DNA from: a virus
Virus record (IMG/VR): IMGVR_UViG_3300012928_000001
Span: 1 to 64,000 of that record
DNA: 64,000 nucleotides
Reading direction: 5' to 3' (one strand)
Shown: in pieces, positions 45,092 to 53,984 of the stretch
Position numbering within the stretch: the first letter of the stretch is position 1
Layout: the number at the start of each line of letters is the position of its first letter
The notes under the pieces: generated by a model
Seen by the model: the letters and a program-made list of their open reading frames with translations, nothing else
What the model was told of the DNA's origin: nothing
Database searches by the model: none
Made by a program: the position numbers and the translations under genes

Positions 45092-45782
45092 TCACACCCC
45101 CGAGGACCGCTGGGTCTTTGACGAGTCCGTCGCGGATTGCTTCGAGGACATGTTGTCCCGATCCATCCCACAACACGACGAGATGCGCCGACTCGTCGGC
45201 AACGTCGGCGGGGTCGGGGTGGCCGACGGGACCCTTGTCGTTGACTTGGGATGTAGCCTCGGTCAGGCGATTGTCGACGTGCGCCGAGTAGCTCTCTCGC
45301 GTGGCATCAATGCGGTGTATCATGGGCTGGAGACGAGCGCTCCGATGCTTGATCGTGCCAAAGCGCGATTCGACTCTGTCGATGTCTTTGTAACGAACGA
45401 AGATGTGCGGACATGGAACGGCGACAACTGTAGCGTGGTGCTGGCAGTGCTTACGCTACAGTTCATCCCGATCAACTACCGACAGCAAATCATCCGCAAC
45501 GTATTCGAGTCCCTGAACCCCGGTGGGCGCTTCGTGCTCGTCGAGAAAGTGCTGGGCGAAGGGGCGCAGGTCGATGATCTCATGGTCGCGCACTATCACC
45601 ACAACAAACTCCAACAGGGCTATTCGAGGCAAGCTGTACGAGCGAAAGCGGAGTCCCTCGAAGGTGTGTTGGTCCCGGTGACTGCTGGCATGAACGAATC
45701 GATGCTTCGCCGTGCGGGCTTCCGTGAGGTAGACTGCTTTTGGCGATGGATGAATTTCGCGGCATGGGTGGCGATCAAGTAG
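45045..45782 (+). CDS. cmoA: CmoA homologue (carboxy-SAM synthase)
   Basis: 245 residues, the length of bacterial CmoA (E. coli 247). Matches through the whole chain: WVFDESVADCFEDMLSRSIP (23-42), VVDLGCSLGQAIVDVRR (65-81, SAM-binding), TLQFIPINYRQQII (137-150), SLNPGGRFVLVEKV (156-169), HYHHNKLQQGYS (183-194), MNFAAWVAIK at the end. CmoA makes carboxy-SAM from SAM and prephenate. In bacteria CmoB then uses it on tRNA U34; no CmoB is in this window. By eye, the position of E. coli Arg199 is Ala here, with an Arg one helical turn earlier. ATG 45069 is an alternative start. Confidence 0.93.
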   Translation: MLCYEKQTMGSNSSIDHTPEDRWVFDESVADCFEDMLSRSIPQHDEMRRLVGNVGGVGVADGTLVVDLGCSLGQAIVDVRRVALSRGINAVYHGLETSAPMLDRAKARFDSVDVFVTNEDVRTWNGDNCSVVLAVLTLQFIPINYRQQIIRNVFESLNPGGRFVLVEKVLGEGAQVDDLMVAHYHHNKLQQGYSRQAVRAKAESLEGVLVPVTAGMNESMLRRAGFREVDCFWRWMNFAAWVAIK

Positions 45783-45976
45783 CCTGCGAACACCCGAGCC
45801 CCACAGAGCTCGTGCCCGGCGTGAAGTTGTGTCGGGGCTGTGGGGCTCTCCATGTGAACGGTCGATGGGGGCGCGTCCCGTTGCCCCCAAAGCCGTGCTG
45901 TGAGGAGTGCGAGCAGAACCGTCGACGGCTCGCCGATACTTGGTACAGAGAGCGTAAGTGTGCAGGTTGCAAATGA
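45764..45976 (+). CDS. Cys-rich zinc-binding protein
   Basis: 70 residues from ATG 45764 (19-base overlap with cmoA; ATG 45746 also in frame). Cys pairs: CRGCG, CCEEC, CAGC plus one early Cys, enough for two zinc sites. Basic middle (NGRWGRVPLPPKP). Last clear member of the modification cassette; it could be a nucleic-acid-binding partner. Confidence 0.75.
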   Translation: MGGDQVACEHPSPTELVPGVKLCRGCGALHVNGRWGRVPLPPKPCCEECEQNRRRLADTWYRERKCAGCK

Positions 45977-46295
45977 GATCCGGCGCGCGTTTCTCCGCGC
46001 CCAAATGCGCGTTGATCTGGAGCGCAACCTAGACGCGCTAGCAGATGCGCATGGGGTGAGCGTCGAGTACGTCGCGGGTATGATCAAACACGTGATCGAG
46101 ACCTGCGCGGGGGACCACGTTGACATGCTCTTCGCCGTAGACAGTCGGCTCCAGCGGGGCGTGCATGTCGAGCCCGTCGCGCCCCTGACCGAGACCGTCA
46201 ACAAAGTACAGGCGGCGCTGTCGTCAGGCCTGAAAGACGTGGTATCGTCTGGCCCGAATGCGCTACAGCGTGAAAGTCTTCGCCGTCCGGTGTGA
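45960..46295 (+). CDS. Unknown helical protein
   Basis: 111 residues from GTG 45960; ATG 46002 is an alternative. ALADAHGVSVEYVAGMIKHVIE resembles a helix-turn-helix. The final residues overlap the next gene by 38 bases. Not recognised. Confidence 0.65.
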   Translation: MQVANEIRRAFLRAQMRVDLERNLDALADAHGVSVEYVAGMIKHVIETCAGDHVDMLFAVDSRLQRGVHVEPVAPLTETVNKVQAALSSGLKDVVSSGPNALQRESLRRPV

Positions 46296-46494
46296 CGAGA
46301 AGGGCCGGCGCCTGCCCACCCCCGAGGGCAAAAAGCCCTACGTCGCCCAGGACCGGGTTCACGTCGAGGCCCAGGGACACGATGCCGCCAAGGCAGCTGC
46401 GCGCGCCGAGCTGTCCAAGGGCCGTGGCCGGGTCATCTCGATCAACTTCGAAAGCGATACCGCGCTCGTGGCGTACGTGGAGAGCAGCAAATGA
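46258..46494 (+). CDS. Small unknown protein
   Basis: 78 residues. Strand (YSVKVFAVRCDEKG), helix (HDAAKAAARAELSKG), strand (RVISINFESDTALVAYV): a compact alpha-beta unit. Not recognised. Confidence 0.75.
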   Translation: MRYSVKVFAVRCDEKGRRLPTPEGKKPYVAQDRVHVEAQGHDAAKAAARAELSKGRGRVISINFESDTALVAYVESSK

Positions 46495-46856
46495 GTCGCC
46501 GTGCAATCATTGGTAACGAGGCCGATCTAACGCGGCATCTCCCGACCGACCCCAACGACCCCGACACGCTCGTCACGGGCAATTCGGAGACCTACGATGT
46601 GTCGCGGTTTCAGATGCAGACGGCGGCGGTACACTTCGGTTTTGACGCGGGCTCTTCTGGCGACTACACGCTACAGGGAGCCGTTGGTAGTTCGAGTCCT
46701 TGGGTGGATATTCAATCGAACATCACAAGCGATACGCTGATCAACTTCTCGGAGCCGCCGAATAATCATTACTGGGCTCGGTTGCGTGTTGTTGTGAATA
46801 CTGTAGGCGCCGAAGATGATACAATCACCCTCGGCGCGCACGAGTACGTTTGGTAG
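46491..46856 (+). CDS. Probable minor virion protein
   Basis: 121 residues, beta-rich, Ser/Thr/Asp/Asn-rich, with SGDYTLQGAVGSSSPWVDI. Looks like a small beta-sandwich structural protein. Base composition drops from here to ~48.1 kb. Confidence 0.7.
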   Translation: MSRRAIIGNEADLTRHLPTDPNDPDTLVTGNSETYDVSRFQMQTAAVHFGFDAGSSGDYTLQGAVGSSSPWVDIQSNITSDTLINFSEPPNNHYWARLRVVVNTVGAEDDTITLGAHEYVW

Positions 46857-46876
46857 TCGCAAAAAGGAAATAAAAG

Positions 46877-47791
46877 ATGCCCGGCCGCAATCCAGTTTTT
46901 CCTGCCCCGCGAGATATTCGTCGTCAAACGTACTATCCCGGCGTTTCGCTATCGCTTGCCGAGATGGTCGCGCTCGGCCATATCGCGGGCGCAAAAATTG
47001 TGCACTTTACCGGACGCCGAGAAGATGTAGACGGTGAGGCCGAAGCATGGTCGGCACTCCTACCGACTACGCGTGCCCCATACCGGCCCGATATTTCTGG
47101 CGGACCTATTGGGTGGACTCCCGAGCCTTTGACGGCGCAGAGTACTTCGTCAGATGACGGGGGCGCCGGATCGGGTGCGCAGGTACTACTAGTTGAATAC
47201 CTGAACGCGGATGGGTTTGAACGCATTGGTCTCGCACTGCTCGCGGGAACGGGGACAGTACCGGTTCTCGAAGCAACGTCACAAGGTGTTGGTAATGCAA
47301 ACACCATTGTCCCGTTGATGCCTCCAACGCCTGCTACGGGAGTACGCGTAAACCGCGTAACAGTAGTTGCCGGTGGTGTGCCAGCAGGGAACTGCACCGT
47401 CGAACTTGGTGGTCAAGCTGCACAGCGGCTGCTTCCGGGTCAAGCGCTGTCATCGACAAGTCGCTTTACTGTGCCACGTGGATTTATTGGGTTGATTCAC
47501 GGTCTCGGCTATGGTGTTGATCGTGAACAGCGGGGGCTCGTGCGTGTTTATGCACAGCCGCTCGGGCGGCTGGACTATGAGTTCACCGCCTACGAGGCCA
47601 GTAACGGTGCCCTTGCGGTACCGCTTGCAGAGCCAATTCGGCTAGCACCGCTGGGTGAGTTGGGACTAACTTTTGAAAAGGACTCGGGTGGTGGAAACAT
47701 CGATGTATCCAGCATTCTGCAACCGATCTTCCTCCCGGATCCCAACGACCCTGATCCAGCGCCAGAACGACAAGCGCCGCCGTTGGGCTGA
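46877..47791 (+). CDS. Probable virion structural protein
   Basis: 304 residues with AAGGA before ATG. Largely beta, Gly/Pro/Ala-rich (VTVVAGGVPAGNCTVELGGQAA), ending in a Pro-rich tail (LPDPNDPDPAPERQAPP). Upstream of the portal, so likely head or fibre related. Composition is clearly less GC-rich than the flanks. Confidence 0.76.
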   Translation: MPGRNPVFPAPRDIRRQTYYPGVSLSLAEMVALGHIAGAKIVHFTGRREDVDGEAEAWSALLPTTRAPYRPDISGGPIGWTPEPLTAQSTSSDDGGAGSGAQVLLVEYLNADGFERIGLALLAGTGTVPVLEATSQGVGNANTIVPLMPPTPATGVRVNRVTVVAGGVPAGNCTVELGGQAAQRLLPGQALSSTSRFTVPRGFIGLIHGLGYGVDREQRGLVRVYAQPLGRLDYEFTAYEASNGALAVPLAEPIRLAPLGELGLTFEKDSGGGNIDVSSILQPIFLPDPNDPDPAPERQAPPLG

Positions 47792-47798
47792 GTAGAAC

Positions 47799-49778
47799 AT
47801 GAGTGCTCTAGACGCTTTTTTTGCTACTGAGTTGCCGCCTCAACGCTCCTCGGTAGAAAAAGTCGACACAGCAAATGACGCCGTAAGTAAGGGGTCTGTG
47901 CGTACGTCATACACGGGACGAGACGGTACAGAGCGAAGCAACGTACTACAGACAGACGCAGGGACGCGACGGTTGTTCGCACGGCATGGTGCCATTGAGC
48001 CGCCTTTGGACCCTATTATGCTTGCGCATTTGCACGAGATGAGTGGGGCGCTGCGCTCAAACATCGATGCATATGTCACTAACATTGACGGTTTCAGCCA
48101 CACGTTTGAGCCGTCACTAGATCTTGACGATGACGAGACCCGCGAGCGCATCGCCCAGGCCATGCTCGAAGAGCGGATCCTCGGGGTGGTCCAAGAGGCG
48201 AGTGTCGAGGAGCAGGCCAAGCGCCTGCTGAAAGAGTTCGCCGCCGCGAATGATGGGGAGGATGGAGAGCCGACCGGGGCCGACGATCAAGCCCCCCTCG
48301 ACGTCACGCCACCGACCGATGCCGAGGTCGAGGCACGGATCGACGCCATCCGCCGGGAGATGATCCGCGAGCGCATGCGGCTCGAACGGTTTTTTGAGTT
48401 CTGCTGCGTCACGGAGAGTTTCATGTCTCTTCGCATGCGCACGCGGCAGGACATCGAGCTGATCGGGAATGGCTATTGGGAGGTGCTGCGCAACTCCAAC
48501 GGCGACATCGTGCAGTTCACGTATGTGCCAGCATTCACGGTGCGACTACTCCCGGCCGACAAGGACCCGATCGAGGTCGAGATGCCGGTGAAGCTCACCG
48601 CCATCACGGAGAACACCGAGACCGTCGTTCGCCGCTTCCGCCGATTCTTGCAGATCAGCGAGACCCGCGAGCGCACGGTGATCTACTTCAAGGAGTTCGG
48701 CGACCCACGCGTGGTGAGCTCGAAGACCGGCGAGGTCTACGAAACCCCCGAACTACTGGCAAAGGCGGAGGGCGACACTCGCCCCGCTACCGAGATGATC
48801 CACTTCAAAGTTCACAACTCCCGGACGCCCTACGGCGTGCCCCGGTGGGCGAGTGAGCTGCTCGGAGTGCTCGGCAACCGCAACGCCGACGAGGTCAACC
48901 TCGCGTACTTCGAGAACCGTGCGATCCCGCCGATGATCCTCACCGTCTCGGGTGGTCGTCTCGCGGGTGACTCCGCGACGGTCTTTGAGAACTACTTCAA
49001 ATCCCAGATCCGCGGCAAGCGGCACCATCACAGTGTGGCGATTGTCGAGGCCGAGCCCCCGGGACTCGCGGGCGGCATGACGAACGGCACCGTCAAGCTC
49101 GACGTGATCAAGCTGCGCGATGTCCAGCAGGATGACGCGATGTTCATGGGCTACCGCGAGGCCAACGTCGACGCGATCGGCTCCGTGTTCCGCATGCCCC
49201 GGCTGCTCCGCGGCGACGTGCGAGACTTCAACCGCGCGACCGCCCAGACCGCCCTCGACTTCGCCGAAATGCAGGTGTTCGCACCGCTCCGCGCTGAGTT
49301 CGATTTCACGATCAACCGGCAGATCCTCGCCGACTTTGGCGTGCGGTTTTGGAAGTTCAAGAGCGGCACGCCGGACTTCTCCGACCCCGCCGAAGTGCTG
49401 CAAAATCTCCAGCTCGCGGAGAAGTACCTCGTGCCCAACGAACAGCGCGAGGCGGCCGCGGGAGCCCTCGGCCGCGAGCTCGAAAAGCTCGACGCGGCCT
49501 GGGCCCGGGAGCGTCCTCTCGCCGTCACGCTCGCCGCCATCGAGCGCAAGACGAACCTGGTCGACGTCGACGGCGAGGCCCTGCCCGAGCAGGAGCCCCC
49601 GCCCCCACCCGAGGCCAAGCCGCTCGCGGGCGGGCCCCCAGGAGTCGACGAGGGCGAGGAAGAGCAGGCCAAGGCTATCCGCAAGAGCGTCGACGAGCGC
49701 GTGCGCGACCTGATCGAGCTGCGCGACGCCGCCGATCGGCTCGGGTTCCTGTCGACCAAGGACATGCTCGATGTGTGA
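47799..49778 (+). CDS. Portal protein
   Basis: 659 residues. Portal landmarks: a long helical stretch (EVEARIDAIRREMIRERMRLERFFEFCC), then HNSRTPYGVPRWASELLGVLGNRNADEVNLAYFENRAIPP, the YGxPxW region of PBSX/HK97-type portals, then ENYFKSQIRG and FRMPRLLRGD. The C-terminal ~120 residues are an acidic, Pro-rich, variable tail. It forms the dodecameric DNA gate at the head vertex and docks the terminase. The first ~108 codons differ in base composition from the rest, suggesting a recombination joint near 48.12 kb. Confidence 0.92.
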   Translation: MSALDAFFATELPPQRSSVEKVDTANDAVSKGSVRTSYTGRDGTERSNVLQTDAGTRRLFARHGAIEPPLDPIMLAHLHEMSGALRSNIDAYVTNIDGFSHTFEPSLDLDDDETRERIAQAMLEERILGVVQEASVEEQAKRLLKEFAAANDGEDGEPTGADDQAPLDVTPPTDAEVEARIDAIRREMIRERMRLERFFEFCCVTESFMSLRMRTRQDIELIGNGYWEVLRNSNGDIVQFTYVPAFTVRLLPADKDPIEVEMPVKLTAITENTETVVRRFRRFLQISETRERTVIYFKEFGDPRVVSSKTGEVYETPELLAKAEGDTRPATEMIHFKVHNSRTPYGVPRWASELLGVLGNRNADEVNLAYFENRAIPPMILTVSGGRLAGDSATVFENYFKSQIRGKRHHHSVAIVEAEPPGLAGGMTNGTVKLDVIKLRDVQQDDAMFMGYREANVDAIGSVFRMPRLLRGDVRDFNRATAQTALDFAEMQVFAPLRAEFDFTINRQILADFGVRFWKFKSGTPDFSDPAEVLQNLQLAEKYLVPNEQREAAAGALGRELEKLDAAWARERPLAVTLAAIERKTNLVDVDGEALPEQEPPPPPEAKPLAGGPPGVDEGEEEQAKAIRKSVDERVRDLIELRDAADRLGFLSTKDMLDV

Positions 49779-50832
49779 CCTGCACGTCGACTGGCACGAG
49801 GCTGCCAAGGCGGCCGATGATCTGTTGCGGATGCTCCGAATCGACGTCTCGAAGGCGCTCGATCCGATGGACCCGGACGACTTTATCAAGATCACCGCTC
49901 AGCTCTCGCGGGATCTCGAAGCAAAGCGCCGCGAGCTTGTCGCTGCCGATGTCGACGAAGCGCTCGCCGGCCTCGACGTCGATTGGGTCGGCCTCGATCC
50001 AGCGAGCCGGGACGCGCTCGTGCAGGCGACGAATCTTGCGATCACACAAGCCGAGCTCCGCACGCTGCCGACCATCAACGCCACGATCACGACCAAGGCC
50101 GAGGCCACGATCAAGGGCGCCAAACAATCGGTATCCTCGACTTTCGATCTCAACATCGGAATCAGCACAGACTTGATCGACGAGACGGTGGTCAACTCGG
50201 TCGCTCGCCAAGATGTCTACTTTCGAACCGAGATCGGCAACCGCTCGCAGGCGTTCACACAGAAAGGTCAAAAGATCATTCGTGATGGTCTCGACCAAGG
50301 ATTGCGCTCCGCCGACATCACCGCGGACCTTGTGAAGGCCGGACGGGCTGTCCACTTCGAGCGGTCCGCTCACTACATGCGCGTTGTGGCGACCCAGGCG
50401 ATGAACTCCAGTCGCGTGTTTGGAGCGCTGCGCAGCTTCGACGCGGCGGGCTTCGAAACCTACGCCTTCGACGCGGTGCTCGACGAGCGCACCACCGAGA
50501 TTTGCCGAATGCTCGACGGCTCCGTGTTCCGTGTGGGCGCCGCTCTACAGCGCTTTGCAGACATCGCGGCCAACCCCGACCCGGAAGCGGTGCGCGACCT
50601 GAAACCGTGGGTGCGCGAGCGCATCGACCCCGTGACCGGCAAGCGCGAGCTCTTCGTGCAGGACCGGCAGGGCCACCGCACCAGGCTCGCCGTGGTCGAG
50701 TCCCCGGGCTTTGGGGTGGCCGATCGCGTCGGTGTGTACTCCGACAAATTGGCGATCCCGACCATGGAGCAGCTCGGGATTAGCTATCCCCCCTTGCATG
50801 GATTGTGTCGGTCCACCATCATCCCAGAGTGA
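49771..50832 (+). CDS. Mu gpF/SPP1 gp7-like head morphogenesis protein
   Basis: 353 residues. The C-terminal FDAVLDERTTEICRMLDGSVF and SYPPLHGLCRSTIIPE match the conserved end of phage Mu protein F-like minor head proteins (DERT...C..DG then PP.H..CRS). The N-terminal two thirds are helical. These proteins are few per virion and are encoded right after the portal, as here (8-base overlap). Confidence 0.92.
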   Translation: MCDLHVDWHEAAKAADDLLRMLRIDVSKALDPMDPDDFIKITAQLSRDLEAKRRELVAADVDEALAGLDVDWVGLDPASRDALVQATNLAITQAELRTLPTINATITTKAEATIKGAKQSVSSTFDLNIGISTDLIDETVVNSVARQDVYFRTEIGNRSQAFTQKGQKIIRDGLDQGLRSADITADLVKAGRAVHFERSAHYMRVVATQAMNSSRVFGALRSFDAAGFETYAFDAVLDERTTEICRMLDGSVFRVGAALQRFADIAANPDPEAVRDLKPWVRERIDPVTGKRELFVQDRQGHRTRLAVVESPGFGVADRVGVYSDKLAIPTMEQLGISYPPLHGLCRSTIIPE

Positions 50833-50834
50833 CC

Positions 50835-51167
50835 ATGCAGCTGGCGGACCTACACGACCAAGCCAACTTGGACCGCGTCGCCTCGGCCATCGCGCGCGCC
50901 GTGTCGATGTCCTATCTCGACGAGGACATCGGCGGCACGCAAACCGCCGACGAGACCAAGCGGCGCACCCAGCTGTGCACCGAGTATTTCAAGATCATGC
51001 GACACGACATGAACTGGTCGATCGCCAAGATCTGTGACCTCATGCCGCGTGTCCTCTTCGCCGCGATGATGGGCGAGGCTGACAAGTACATCGAATCCAT
51101 GAACAAGCGCGCCTGGGCGCGGCCCGTTGAGTACCGCACCCCCGCGGGCCTGATCATCCCCAACTGA
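50835..51167 (+). CDS. Small head-region protein of unknown function
   Basis: 110 residues, helical (LDRVASAIARAVSMSYLDEDIGG; LCTEYFKIMRHDMNW), ending in a short strand (YRTPAGLIIPN). Located between minor head and scaffold-like genes. Confidence 0.76.
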   Translation: MQLADLHDQANLDRVASAIARAVSMSYLDEDIGGTQTADETKRRTQLCTEYFKIMRHDMNWSIAKICDLMPRVLFAAMMGEADKYIESMNKRAWARPVEYRTPAGLIIPN

Positions 51168-51175
51168 GAGCCATC

Positions 51176-51850
51176 ATGAAGAGCCAACTGACCGCCCTCC
51201 AGACCTCGCTTGCCGAAGTGCTCGGCGAGACGCCCGACACCGGCTTCGCCTGCGAGGTCATGACTCCCGAGCAGCTGCTCACCTACGCCCACAGCGAAGT
51301 CGATCTCAGCAAGGCCGAGACCGACGACGAGGCGCGCCCGCGCCTGAGCCACCTGCTCAAGAACGTCACGACGATGCTGAGCAAGAACGCCTTCGACGGC
51401 ATGGGCACCGCCGTCCCCGTCTACCGCGGCGAGAACTCGCGCACGTCCATGACGGCCGCGTCCGAGATGAAGGCCGCCGACATGGGCAAGGGCATGGGCA
51501 TGCGCGTCAGCTTCGAGTCCGCGAACACCGAGGCCAACCCGGGCAGCAACGCCTTCGGCCGCGGCGGCCCGCAGCACGGGAACATCGGCTACAGCTTCCG
51601 CGGCATGATCGGCAAGTCGGCCGACGGCGGCGGCGAGGAGCCGACCGAGGAGAACCGCTCCGAGACCGTCGAGGCCATCGCCAAGGCCGCCAAGAGCGAC
51701 GCCAAGTTCCGCGAGATGCTGCTGGCGCAGCTCGCCGGTGAGGCCGACGACCCCGACGGCTCGCCCGCGACCAAGAGCAACCTCGGCGACGGGTGGCCCC
51801 GGGACATGGCCGCCGACGAGATCGACAACGATCCCGACCTCCAGTTCTGA
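51176..51850 (+). CDS. Scaffold-like head protein
   Basis: 224 residues. Helical N-terminus, Met/Gly-rich centre, acidic helical C-terminus ending DGWPRDMAADEIDNDPDLQF. That tail is closely matched by the tail of the protein at 52.8 kb, next but one. A shared C-terminal tail suggests binding to a common partner such as the capsid protein or the protease. Confidence 0.75.
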   Translation: MKSQLTALQTSLAEVLGETPDTGFACEVMTPEQLLTYAHSEVDLSKAETDDEARPRLSHLLKNVTTMLSKNAFDGMGTAVPVYRGENSRTSMTAASEMKAADMGKGMGMRVSFESANTEANPGSNAFGRGGPQHGNIGYSFRGMIGKSADGGGEEPTEENRSETVEAIAKAAKSDAKFREMLLAQLAGEADDPDGSPATKSNLGDGWPRDMAADEIDNDPDLQF

Positions 51851-51858
51851 GGGCCAGC

Positions 51859-52749
51859 ATGCGCGCCCGAGTCCGCAAAGACAGGGGCGGCGAGCAGCTG
51901 CCCCCTTGGCCCGCGTTGGTGGCCGCCACGCTCCCGCGCGGGGTCGCCGTCGTCTCGCCCTACGATGAGCCCGACGTTCCCGCGGCGCTGATCAAGGCGA
52001 TGGCGAGCGACGCGGTGATCGTCCTCGACACGCCGAACGGCGAGCTCACCCCGGTGCTCGGCCTGCTCCCGACCCGCAAGGCCGGGAGCTTGGTCGGGTG
52101 CGCCGACTCGGCGGTCAACCGCCGGGCCCTGCTCGGCGCGGGCTTCAACGTCTTCAAGGTCCACGGCGCCGCGTCGCGGTTGTTCGGGGCGACCTACGAT
52201 CTCGCTGCCGCGCCGTGGGTCGACGTGATCAAGGCCGACCCCGTCTCGAAGCCCTTCGCCGGCTTCGAGGACTTCGGTGCGTGCGTCTCGGCTCAGCTCG
52301 CCGCGGGCAAGAGCCAAGAGAGCGCGGAGAGGATCTGCGGCTCCCTGCAAGCCGAGACCAAAAAGGCTTTTGATGATCGTCCCGTTCGCTTGATCAAGAC
52401 GGCAGACGAGGGCGAAGAGCGGTTGGTGTACGGAATCGTGTTGGAGCCCAATGGGGTCGACGCACAAGACGACACCATCTCCCCCGAGGAGATTCGACAG
52501 GCCGCGCACAAGTTCATGCAGTCCTACGGCAACGTGGGGCTACAGCATCAGACATTCATCAACGGGCAGGCCCGGATCCTCGAAAGCTACATCGCTCCCG
52601 CCGACATGGTGATCGGTGGCTACGCGGTCCGCAAAGGGACTTGGCTGATGGCGATGCGCGTCATCAGTGACGACATTTGGAAGGCCGTGAAGAGCGGTCT
52701 AATCACCGGGTTCTCGATTGGTGGGAGCGCCGTGCGAAAGCCGGCTTGA
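51859..52749 (+). CDS. XkdF-like prohead protease
   Basis: 296 residues. The N-terminal ~185 residues are unrelated to known families. The last ~100 match XkdF-type phage serine proteases: VYGIVLEPNGVDAQDDTISPEEIRQAAHKFM, then VGLQHQTF (likely catalytic His), then GFSIGGSA with the Ser. It would cleave scaffold and capsid during head maturation. GAGGG precedes ATG 51859. Confidence 0.87.
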   Translation: MRARVRKDRGGEQLPPWPALVAATLPRGVAVVSPYDEPDVPAALIKAMASDAVIVLDTPNGELTPVLGLLPTRKAGSLVGCADSAVNRRALLGAGFNVFKVHGAASRLFGATYDLAAAPWVDVIKADPVSKPFAGFEDFGACVSAQLAAGKSQESAERICGSLQAETKKAFDDRPVRLIKTADEGEERLVYGIVLEPNGVDAQDDTISPEEIRQAAHKFMQSYGNVGLQHQTFINGQARILESYIAPADMVIGGYAVRKGTWLMAMRVISDDIWKAVKSGLITGFSIGGSAVRKPA

Positions 52750-52790
52750 CAACCCACCAATCGCCAGACCAGAATCAGAGCACTCTCCCG

Positions 52791-53960
52791 ATGCCCGAGA
52801 TGCAAACCGGCACCGTCTACCGCCTCCATGACCTCCTCGTGAAAGAGGTGTCCATGGTGGACGTCCCGGCCAACGAACGCCCCTTCTTGATCGTCAAGAG
52901 CGACGACATGACCAACCCCACCGCCACCACGAAGACCGACGAGAACGTCGACGCGGCCATGGGCGCGAAGGCAGCCACCGAGACGGCGCTGCTCACCGCG
53001 ATCCACCCCGAGATCCAGCTCGCTTTTGGCGAGACGCTGGAGAAGGCCGGGCAACGAATCCTCGCGCTCGCGGGCGCGGTGAAGTCGGCCAAGGCCGCGG
53101 ACACCGAGAAGCCGCAGATCCCCGCGAAGCTCATGGAGGAAGTCGTGAACATCACGGCCGCGCTCGGTGGGCTCGTGGGCGTCGACAAGGCCCCCGCGCC
53201 CCCGCAGCCCCCGGGTAAGAAGCCGCCCGGCGCCGGCCAGGGCCAGGCTCGCCCCGAGGGCGAGAGCACCGACGACGAGCTGCCCGAAGGCGGGAGCAAC
53301 GTCGCCGGGGGCAAGGGCAAGGGCAAGCCGCAGTACAAGGCCGAGGAGCTCGACGCCCTCGTCAAGAGCATCGCCACCATGGAGAAGCTCGGCGACATCG
53401 ACATGTCCGCGATGGGCATGCTCTACATGACCGCGGGCAAGGAAGCTCTCCGCACGGCGATGGACGCTTGCTACGATGGCGACTACGCCAAGGCCGGCAA
53501 CTACGCGGGCATGGCCTACAAGCTGCTCGGCAAGTACACCGGCGGCATGTCGATGGACATGACGATGGCGGCCAAGATCGACGCGCTGCACAAGCAGCTC
53601 GGCGAGATGGTCGAGAACGGCGTCAGCAAGGCCGGGCGCAAGATGAGCTCGGCCCGCTTCGCCGAGTTCGACAAGTCGATCCGCGCCCTCCTGGAGCTCG
53701 CCGAGCAGGTCTCGCCCGGCTACCTGGAGTCGCTCGGCACCGTCGCCAAGGCGGCCCAACCCAAGCTCATGCGCGGGCTCGTCGAGCTCGTGCGCAAGCA
53801 AAAGGCCGAGCTCGCGGCGGCCACGGCCGCGCGCACCGAGAGCAACGCCAACCCCGTCGGCGAAGGTTCCGCCGCGCCCGAGGACAAGGACCCGGGCTGG
53901 CAAGTGGACATGGCCGCCGACTACAACGGGGAGGACTTCCCCGCTGACCTCAAGTTCTGA
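52791..53960 (+). CDS. Probable scaffolding protein
   Basis: 389 residues. Begins with a short beta segment KEVSMVDVPANERPFLIVK, similar to the end of many prohead proteases. Then Ala/Lys/Glu-rich helices, a flexible Pro/Gly linker (~140-180), a Met/Gly/Tyr-rich middle and a helical end. The tail (GWQVDMAADYNGEDFPADLKF) is shared with the 51.2 kb protein. Position between protease and major capsid fits a scaffold. Confidence 0.78.
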   Translation: MPEMQTGTVYRLHDLLVKEVSMVDVPANERPFLIVKSDDMTNPTATTKTDENVDAAMGAKAATETALLTAIHPEIQLAFGETLEKAGQRILALAGAVKSAKAADTEKPQIPAKLMEEVVNITAALGGLVGVDKAPAPPQPPGKKPPGAGQGQARPEGESTDDELPEGGSNVAGGKGKGKPQYKAEELDALVKSIATMEKLGDIDMSAMGMLYMTAGKEALRTAMDACYDGDYAKAGNYAGMAYKLLGKYTGGMSMDMTMAAKIDALHKQLGEMVENGVSKAGRKMSSARFAEFDKSIRALLELAEQVSPGYLESLGTVAKAAQPKLMRGLVELVRKQKAELAAATAARTESNANPVGEGSAAPEDKDPGWQVDMAADYNGEDFPADLKF

Positions 53961-53984
53961 TCCAGATCGAGACGAGACAAAACC

